A stretch of 64,000 bases of DNA. It comes from Cohnella faecalis. GTDB lineage: Bacteria > Bacillota > Bacilli > Paenibacillales > Paenibacillaceae. Location: contig NZ_QXJM01000063.1 of NCBI RefSeq assembly GCF_003570905.1, positions 84,320 to 148,319 on the forward strand. The letters run 5' to 3'. The notes below the pieces were generated by a model. The model ran no database searches. It saw only the letters and a program-made list of their open reading frames with translations, and was not told the origin of the DNA. This document shows positions 22,803-31,000 of the stretch, piece after piece. The first letter of the stretch is position 1, and every line of letters begins with the position of its first letter. The translations under genes were made by a program, and so were the position numbers.

Positions 22803-23537
22803 ATGGATACGATTGCGATCATATCGGACGTACACGGCAATATTCCAGCTTTGGAAGCTGTCCTCAACGACATTTCGCGTCGTAAAATAACCCGGATTTT
22901 CTGCTTGGGAGACTTGGTGGGGAAAGGGCCCGACTCTGTCGCGGTCGTGGATATCGTTAAGGAACGATGCGAGCGGATCGTTATGGGGAACTGGGACGAT
23001 TTGGTCACTAAGCCGAACGACCATGAAGAAGTAAGCTGGCATCGGAACATACTGGGCGTGGATCGTTTGAACTTTTTGCGGTCGCTCCCTTTTTCCATAG
23101 AATTTTTCATGAGCGGCAAGTTTATTCGACTGTTTCACGCTTCGCCGAGAAGCTTGTACGAGCGTATCCAGCCGTGGGATGCTTTGGAGAAGCGGCTGTC
23201 TCTTTGTCAAAGCTCTGTATTTTGCCTGGAAGACAGGGAAGCCGACGTCATTGGCTATGGAGATATTCATAACGCTTATTTGCAGCATTCGAACGGGAAA
23301 GTTCTGTTTAACGTCGGAAGTGTGGGCAATCCGCTCGATTCGGTGGATGCCTCCTACGCGATTGTCGAAGGGGCAATGGATGAGGAGCGTTCTTCGGCTC
23401 CGTTCGAATTGCGATTTATTAAGGTACCGTACGATATCGAAATGGCGGTTCGGCTGGCCGTAGCTGCGAAAGTGCCTTCTTCGGAGGCGTACATCAAAGA
23501 GCTTCGCACTGGGAAGTATAGAGGACTCAAGGATTAG
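22803..23537 (+). CDS. Metallophosphoesterase (YfcE/MJ0936-type)
   Basis: 244 residues from the ATG at 22803, chosen over an upstream in-frame start because GAGGAGG lies about 10 bases before it. Calcineurin-like phosphoesterase fold with the dinuclear metal motifs IISDVHGN (residues 5-12), LGDLVGKGPD, MGNWDD (the GNHD equivalent, with W in place of the usual H) and GDIHNAY. Proteins of this class hydrolyse phosphodiesters or phosphomonoesters in the cytoplasm; the physiological substrate is unknown. It stands alone between the rRNA operon and a convergent CAP-domain gene and shares a bidirectional terminator with it. The GNWD variant still provides the metal-binding Asn. Confidence 0.85.
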   Translation: MDTIAIISDVHGNIPALEAVLNDISRRKITRIFCLGDLVGKGPDSVAVVDIVKERCERIVMGNWDDLVTKPNDHEEVSWHRNILGVDRLNFLRSLPFSIEFFMSGKFIRLFHASPRSLYERIQPWDALEKRLSLCQSSVFCLEDREADVIGYGDIHNAYLQHSNGKVLFNVGSVGNPLDSVDASYAIVEGAMDEERSSAPFELRFIKVPYDIEMAVRLAVAAKVPSSEAYIKELRTGKYRGLKD

Positions 23538-23558
23538 AATCATTAATCATTACCATGA

Positions 23559-23602
23559 AAAAGGACGTCCTTCCAGTCATCAGACCGGAGGACGTCCTTT
23601 CG
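23559..23602. terminator. Bidirectional terminator between convergent genes
   Basis: AAAGGACGTCC (around 23560-23570) pairs with GGACGTCCTTT (23590-23600); A-rich on the left and T-rich on the right. Confidence 0.85.
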
Positions 23603-23621
23603 ATAAGGCTCAAGCTTTTGC

Positions 23622-24356
23622 TTAGCCGATAAATTCTTGTACCCATTCGCCGTTGTAATAAGCGACGCCGATGGTTGTGAAGTTAGCGTTCAGAATGTTC
23701 GCTTTATGCCCGGCGCTGTTCATCCACGCGGTCATAACCTCTTGGGGAGTACGCTGGCCTTTGGCGATGTTCTCGCCGGCGTAGCGGTAGCTTATTCCGT
23801 ACGTTTTCATCATGTCGAACGGCGAGCCGTACGTCGGGGAAGTATGGTCGAAATAGTTTTTATTGTACATGTCCTTGGCTTTATCGAGCGCCATGGCCGT
23901 CAGCTTCGCGTTCGATTGAAGCGGCTTAAGACCGGCTTTTGCCCGTTCCTGATTAACCAAAGTTACGACTTGCTGCGCATAAGCGGAAGCGGAGCTGTCG
24001 GCAGCGGTGCTGCCGTTGCTGCCCGTGCTTGTCGAAGGTGTAGACGGCTTCGTTGTCGCTGGCTTGGAAGGCTGAGCTGCCGGCTTGGAAGGTTGAGTTA
24101 CCGGTTTGGAAGGCTGAGCGGTTTGACCGGAGCCTGTGCCTGTGCCGGTTGTTGCGTTCGAAGGAGCTTTGACTTGAATATATTGTTGAATGAACGCGTT
24201 CCAATCAAAGCCGTTGGCTGATGTCGCTAATTGGTTCCAATCGTAAGCTTTCACTTGAACGACCGAAGCCGAAGCGGCGCCTGCTCCTGCCGGTACTGCG
24301 ATCGCCAACGTCAACGCGCCTACTGCAAGGGACTTTTTCAACTTGTTGTTCTTCAT
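23622..24356 (-). CDS. Secreted CAP-domain protein under c-di-AMP riboswitch control
   Basis: 244 residues from the ATG at 24356, with GAGGAGG about 10 bases upstream. Signal peptide at residues 1-29 (LKKSLAVGALTLAIAVPAGAGAASA). A short N-terminal segment (VKAYDWNQL and WNAFIQQYIQVKAP) is followed by a low-complexity linker of QPSKP and TTKPS repeats (about residues 70-115), typical of wall-spanning linkers. The C-terminal domain is CAP/SCP: VVTLVNQERAKAGLKPL, YFDHTSPTYGSPFDMM, AGENIAKGQ and NSAGHKANILN. It ends shortly after WVQEFIG, the usual end of YkwD-type proteins. The leader carries a ydaO-type riboswitch, and ydaO switches commonly precede wall-hydrolase or wall-associated genes, so a role in envelope homeostasis is inferred. 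Confidence 0.9.
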   Translation of the reverse strand: MKNNKLKKSLAVGALTLAIAVPAGAGAASASVVQVKAYDWNQLATSANGFDWNAFIQQYIQVKAPSNATTGTGTGSGQTAQPSKPVTQPSKPAAQPSKPATTKPSTPSTSTGSNGSTAADSSASAYAQQVVTLVNQERAKAGLKPLQSNAKLTAMALDKAKDMYNKNYFDHTSPTYGSPFDMMKTYGISYRYAGENIAKGQRTPQEVMTAWMNSAGHKANILNANFTTIGVAYYNGEWVQEFIG

Positions 24357-24473
24357 GAATGAATTCCTCCTCTTTGGTAACGACTCGGGCACGATCTCTA
24401 AGCTGCGATCCTGCCGAATCGTTGTCGATATAAACGCTTGTCGTCATCCGATGGATGTCGCTAGCCATTTATA

Positions 24474-24600
24474 CTTAGCCTGCGAGGTTAGCTGACGGGT
24501 TCGGGTCAAAGAGTCGCCCTTGCGCGCAATTGCGCGCCTTCACCCCAATGAATTGGGTCCCCCGCGTCCGGTCGCCCGGACTTCGGCTTTGCATAGGACA
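24474..24600 (-). ncRNA. c-di-AMP riboswitch (ydaO-yuaA class)
   Basis: On the minus strand the leader contains the hallmark segments in the correct order: GCGGGGGACCCAAT, then TTGGGGTGAA closing a short hairpin, a variable GC-rich hairpin, then CCCGAACCCGTCAGCTAACC followed by TCGCAGG. These match the conserved core of the ydaO-yuaA motif, which binds cyclic di-AMP and usually turns expression off. It lies about 120 bases before the start of the CAP-domain gene. I do not see a clear terminator hairpin with a T-run between aptamer and start codon, so the output mechanism is open. Confidence 0.94.
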
Positions 24601-24733
24601 CATTCTATCAACTATCAGCTTGAGATTCACTACCAAATATCTGGAATGGAAGATAAGGAAATCATAGGGCAGGGTAACACGACTCACCGACACAGCCGCT
24701 TCAAGGCGGTCTGCGCAGGGAAATGGGAGCATG

Positions 24734-24770
24734 AAAAAGACCGTCATCCTATCAGGGGACGGTCTTTTCT
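24734..24770. terminator. Orphan terminator-like hairpin between divergent genes
   Basis: AAAAGACCGTC (24735-24745) pairs with GACGGTCTTTT (24758-24768), with A-rich and T-rich flanks on both sides. It lies upstream of both the minus-strand riboswitch gene and the plus-strand S-layer gene, where no gene ends. The 24,357-25,011 gap otherwise holds the riboswitch and a promoter; I see no further gene. Confidence 0.6.
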
Positions 24771-24820
24771 TTTTACGTAATGAAAGAAGTCTTGTTTATT
24801 CTGTGTTTATTGCGAGCTTG

Positions 24821-24826
24821 TATAAT
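24821..24826 (+). promoter_or_regulatory. Candidate -10 box for the S-layer protein gene
   Basis: A consensus TATAAT about 185 bases before the gene, in an AT-rich stretch after the orphan hairpin. No good -35 is visible at the right distance, so the assignment is weak. Confidence 0.35.
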
Positions 24827-25011
24827 GTTGTCGAACGTTGTCGAATTTTACCAGCGGGTCTAGAAGGCGCTAAAGGAAAGGCACAACGATGTCCTTTGAT
24901 ATTCGTGCGTTTCCACCGAGCAAATGGGAGAAACGAGCCTTCGGAATCGACGGGTTCAATAGGCTCTAATAATGAAGGTTGGAACAGTCAAACGAATGGA
25001 GGAAACCGTCA

Positions 25012-28000
25012 GTGCGCAATCATTGGATTTCAGGATTGGCCAAGCTGTTGATCGCCGCGTTGCTGCTGCAAAGCATACCTCTTGTGTATGGAAGCGGAAA
25101 TGCAGCTCATGCAGAGGGAGCGGAACAAGTATCAGACGATTTGACGGATTATACGTGGAAGAGGGCCGATAGCGGCACCTTTAAACCGGCTGCGAGGCAA
25201 GCTGCAAGCATGGCTTATGATGAAGCTGCCGGGAATGTCGTATTGTTCGGCGGCGAGAGCAGTGTCTTGTTGAACGACACTTGGCTTTGGGATGGCAGCG
25301 AGCAAACCTGGCAGGAGGCGGCAGTCTCTTCAACTAAGCCGGTTGCGCGCAAATATGCGGTAACGGCTTTCGACCCTGTTAGCCAGAAAGTGCTTCTGTT
25401 CGGAGGCGAAGGCTCCGCAGGAGTTCTTAACGACACATGGTTATGGAACGGGCAGACGGCTTCATGGGAGAAATTAACCCCTGCCATATCTCCTTCGCAG
25501 CGAGCCGGTGCGCAATTGGCTTACGACGGAGAGCATCTGATCCTGTTCGGAGGATATAAAATAAGCGGAGGAACGAAGACCTCTCTCGGTGATACTTGGC
25601 TGTGGGACGGGACGAATTGGACGGATGTAACGCCTACGGATCCGGGCGCGTCTCCGCCAGCCGCATATAACGGACAGATGACTTTTGACGGGCAATCGGC
25701 CGTGTTGTATGGCGGCATTACCGGCAACGTAACGGTCAACAACGGCACGACCGACGTTACAATGAAAGACAGCTCGCCGAAGCTGTGGCACTGGAACGCC
25801 GATACGTTGGCATGGAGCTCGACGGATGGGCCGGAGTCATTCGGACGTTGGGGCCATACGATGGCCTACGACGGTCGCCGGGTTGTGTTCTTCAGCGGAG
25901 CGCGCGATTACCTTCATTCCTTTAATGGCACCTTGATAACGGACTTGAAGATGCCTTCCTCCGTCTATCCGTATCCGAGAACCGGCCTGGCCTACGGCTT
26001 GAAAGGCGGGGTTTGGGAAGGGTATCCTCAAGTCGGCTCGTCAGGAACCGGGTTTCAAGACGATGTCGGCTACCCGGGTCAGCTTCAGCTTTATCCGAAT
26101 CAGCGTCCGTTCCCGCTCACTAATGCGAGCATGGCGTTCGACGGCACCAATTTTGTTATTTTCGGCGGGCATCGCGATGCGGTCGACGTATGGGACAAAC
26201 ATCAAATCCAGGGCGGGCACAAGCTCGAAACGATTCCCGCCGGAGTAATGAATGAAACCTGGGTGTTCGGATACACGCCGCCATCGCCTCCGGGGATCAA
26301 GATGGTGAGCGAACCGATCATTAATCTGGATCCGGCACATCTCGACGATACCGTTAGTGTAGTAACTAGCGTCTACTCTCTAGGCGGCAAACCGGTCACT
26401 TCACGCGGGGTCGAGTATCGCCCGTATACGGAAGCTGGCAGTGCAGACTGGATTGCCATGCCTTATTCGGCAGATCCGCAAGCGACAGGCTCATTTACTG
26501 TTACGTTGACCGGTCTGACTTGGCAGCAGGAATATGAAGTTCGGAGTTATGCCGTCAACGAAATCGGCACCAGCTATACGCCTGTCGAGCGCTTTGTGCT
26601 TGAAGACGATCCATCGATGGAAGAGCCTGACGTTCGGTTCGATCGAATCGGTCCGTCCGTGCTGCATGTGAAAGACAAGAAGCGGATTGTCGCGGTCGGG
26701 GAAGGCGTGACCAATCTTCTGCGCAAGCCGCTCAACCAAATTCACTATTATTTGAAAAATGGCGGCAGCATTACTCCGCTGAACTACAACATTTTGAGCA
26801 AAAACCAGTTGGAATTGACTTGGGAGGCCGATTTGCCGCCAGGCTCCTATGAAGTACATCTGGAGCATGACACTTACCAAGATTACGTGTATGTGGACGA
26901 CCTTGGGACAGAAGAGTGGAATGAAGGACTGGCGCTAATTAACGTCGACTTCTACAAGCCGCGCAACTTCGATCGGATTGACGTGCCAAGCACGGCATCG
27001 GGGAATGAACAGACCAGCCTGTGGCTGCAAGGTCCGTTCACCGAGACGCCTTCCAAGCCGAAGGAGTACGTATTGAACGACACCTCCGAGGTTGTCACGA
27101 TCAACGGAAACGTCTTGTTCAAGGGCAGCAGACTTGTCGTGGACAAGACCGATTCGGCCAAAACCGTCATTACCGGCGAGGGACGGTTGTATGTCAACAG
27201 CGGCAGCTCGCAAGGGGCAAGCTTGCCCTATACGCTGCATGACGGACCGTTCGCATTCGATTCGGATGACTTCTCCCTCATCCTGTCCGGCAACAGCGCT
27301 GCTGATTATATGGGCATAGATATGCCTTTCAAGGCCAATAAGCTTACCTTTGCCAAGGACGGCTTGAATTTGTCCGGCAATCTGGAGGTTGGATTTACGG
27401 CCGGAAGTCAGAAAATATCCAGCTCCATTCCGATAAGCGGGGTGCAATATCGGAATAGCCGTTTCGAGCTGAGCGGCACTTACGCGATGAACAAGAGCTT
27501 TAAGGTAGGACCGCTTGATGTCAGCAACACGCAGTTCGTTATTGACAGTCGAGTGCCTTATATTAGCGTTAAAGGCACAGGCAAATTGCCTAACGACAGC
27601 CTTGGTTTCGATCTTCTCATGAAGGTCAAGCAGGGGCGTCTTGACGAGATCGGCTTCGGAATGTACAGCAAGACGAAGCTTGCCTCGACAGGACTTCAAG
27701 TCAATTATTTGTTCGGCAATGTGAACAATCTGGCAGGGAAGACACAAATTCCTCAGCGGCTTGGCGTGACGGGCTCTGTGGCGGACATCATCGTACCCGA
27801 GCTTAAGCATCCGTCGGTCAGCTACAAGTTCAACCTGCTCGGAACGGATTCGATCGCTGTCGATTTAACCAATTACGGTTTTGATGCCACCGGCATCGAA
27901 TATTATTACTGGCTGCCGGTGAACAACATGAGCATGCAGACCGTCGTTAATCCGACTGTCGCCGGTATTCCGGGCTTCACTTCGCCAGGCTTTCTGGCGA

Positions 28001-31000
28001 AGGGCGATATTAATGTATTCGATACGATCAAAGGCGTCATCGCTGCGTATTCCTTCAACAAAAAGGGATACAGCGGCGTGCTCAAAGGAACCGTATATGT
28101 GCCTAAAGGAATCCCGCGCATCGGCGGAGTGACGGTCCGGAATGTCGTTCTTAGCGTGAATGAAAAAGGCGTATCCGGATTGTTCAAGCACAACGGCATC
28201 AATGCAAGAGTGACCTATACGTTCCAAAACAACACGATCTTGTTCGAAGTAGAGGCCGAACCGCCGAAGAAATCATGGTGGGAAAAAGGGCTCGACCTCT
28301 ATAACAGCGTCAACGACTTCTTCGAAAAGACCGAGCCATTGGGGGATCTGCTGGAGGAAATATTCCTCTTTAATCCGAACACCTCTTCGTCTTTCAACAT
28401 TGCGGCTGCAGACGATTGGATGAAATACTTTGATTTCACCCAGTTCAACGTTGCCAACAATGTCGCATCGACGACCGGCGAATTGAAAAAAGTGTACGAG
28501 CTGACGCCGGTCAGGCTGGCGTTCCAGCCGGAGGATACGACGGAGACTGAGGTTAGCGCGCGGATTGCCGACGGACAGCTGACAGCGGTTGACCGGACGC
28601 CGCTTGTGACTACGAAGGCAGACGCGGCAGCCAACGGACAGATCAGCTCCGTCTTCCCGGTCAAGCGCGCTTATGAGGCGCTTATCGCCATAAACGGCGA
28701 CCAACGGTCAGCCGTATTGAAGGCTTCTTCCGCCGAAAAGCCGACTGTTGAAAAGACGGTATTGACGGAAGTTGTCTATGACGCTGACCGGGATACTACC
28801 TACATGCGCGCATCGCTGTATGCAGGAAGCTGGAAGCTGATTACGGGGGAAAGCGTCCGAATCAGCGTGAATGAATTGGTATTCGCAAAAAAATCGTTGA
28901 CGCTTGAGCAATTGGCTGGCGTATGGGCGCAAACCGCTGACCGTTCGGTTACGTCTCTGAATATAGAAGAAGCGGGCGTCTACGCATTGAACATCGATGC
29001 TGGATCGGACGAAGTTGTGCTCTACAAGCCGGATGGACGGCCTTATGATCTGCAAGGTTCGCAAAACCAGGCCGGTTGGAACTCCTTCCTGGATGCGGAC
29101 GACAATCGGCACGTACTGTTGAACGCGATTGAACCGGGAACGTGGCTGATCATTGCGGACGAGAGCCCGAAGGCGGCGATCAACCGCGTACCGGCGAAAA
29201 CCACGACGGACGAGCTAAAGCAATGGGTACAGGATAGAGCCTATCCGACGTTTTTTGAGATGAGCCGCACGACCAATGGACAGGCCATTGTGGAAATTTA
29301 CGGAGCGGACGAAGAGACGAAGCTTTATATGCCTAGCGGCGAGCTGTACAGCTTGCAGCCCGATCCGAATTTGAGCGGGCTGAACGTTGCATACGACGAA
29401 TCGCAGAACAAGCTGACCGTATGGCTCGACAAGGTTGAATTGAAAGGTCAATGGAAAGTGGTGAGCGGCGGCTTTACCAGCTTCGCGGCATACAAAACGA
29501 GCAGGAAGTTCAAGTCCATTAAGCCGCTGTTGGACGAAGGACGATATTCCAAGTATTTCGAATTGGCGGAGAAAGGCGACTATATGTTGTCTGTCAGCGG
29601 CGGCAATACCGATACGGTCATCTATGCGCCGAACGGGAAGCCTTATACGCTGAGTTTTGAGGATCAGAGCGGCAACGCCTACTTGCAGCCGGCGGCCGAT
29701 CGAACGTCTAGCCCGTCTGCCGGAGGAGATCCGCTGAATCAGACTCAGATCGTTACTCCGAACCCTGTGCAGGACGGACGGGACATGCTCTATGTGTCGC
29801 TGCTTAATGCGCCTGCGGGCAAGTGGCGGGTACAGAACGGCACCAAGGTTGATTTGCAAATTCAGAAGCTTATTCCGTCGCCTGATGTCAAAGCTTCTGC
29901 CGACTCGATTGCCGGTGCTAACAATCGTATTCGGGTGACATGGTCAACGGAGAATGCCGCTGCCGATACCGAAGTGGCGATTATGCTGACCGGCAGCAAA
30001 GACGCGTATGTCGGAGAAGTTCTTGCGGAAGGTCTGGCTGCTGCGGGCAGCACGGTCATCGACATTCCTGAAATGATGATACCGGGCACTTACTATGTGA
30101 CGGTAGCGGCGACAAGCGTGGATAAGGCGCCGACGTACGCCATTGTGGAAGAACCGGTGGTCGTATCGGCTCCATATTCGCTTAACGCGCCGGCCCAGCT
30201 TAGCGTGCAGTCGACCGGCAACGGAGAAGTGTCGCTGAAATTCTCCTCTGTGTCCGGGCAAGTGGAGCGCTACCGGGTTTGGGTCGGCGAAGGAGCGGAC
30301 GTTCAACCTGCGACGCCGGTTCTGGATTTCGCTCCGGAGCCTGGCGCTTCTCAGCAAGCGGTAATCTCCGGCCTTCGGGTTAACGAGGACTATACGATTG
30401 CGGTTTCGGCGATCGGCGAGCAAGAGGGGCGGCTTGTGTTGAGCCCGCTATCCGACAACGTCAGCTTGACGCTTCCGGCTCCCCAGCCGGCCGCGCTGAC
30501 CGTATCGGTCGATGCGGGATCGAATTTGGTCGCCAATCGCACTTACAAGAGTTACGACGGAAGCGACATACAGCTTGCGCTGACAGCGGCCGACCAAGCG
30601 AAGCTTGATGTAACGACGAATCAGGCGGCCGATCTGACCTTCACGATCAACGGGCACACTTTTGACAGCGTGCACGTCGCGGCGAACGGATCTTATTCAT
30701 TTGATTTGAACGAGCGCCTTGAAACCAGCGTGCTGGAGGAGCAAGAATACAAGGTGACGATCGAGGCGGTCAATGCGCGCGGCGACCGCAGCGTCGAGTA
30801 CCGCAGATTGTTCGTCGATCGCACGGCGCCGCTGCTGATCGCATCTGGCGGCGATGACGCAACGGGCGCGCCTATCTCGCTCAACGGTACAATTGACACC
30901 TCCGGCAAAGTGCTGATTGTGGGGCAAACGGAAGTCGGAGCGAAGCTGGATATTAACGGAGTCATCGTGCCTCTTGACGATGCTGGCCGTTTTGTCTACT

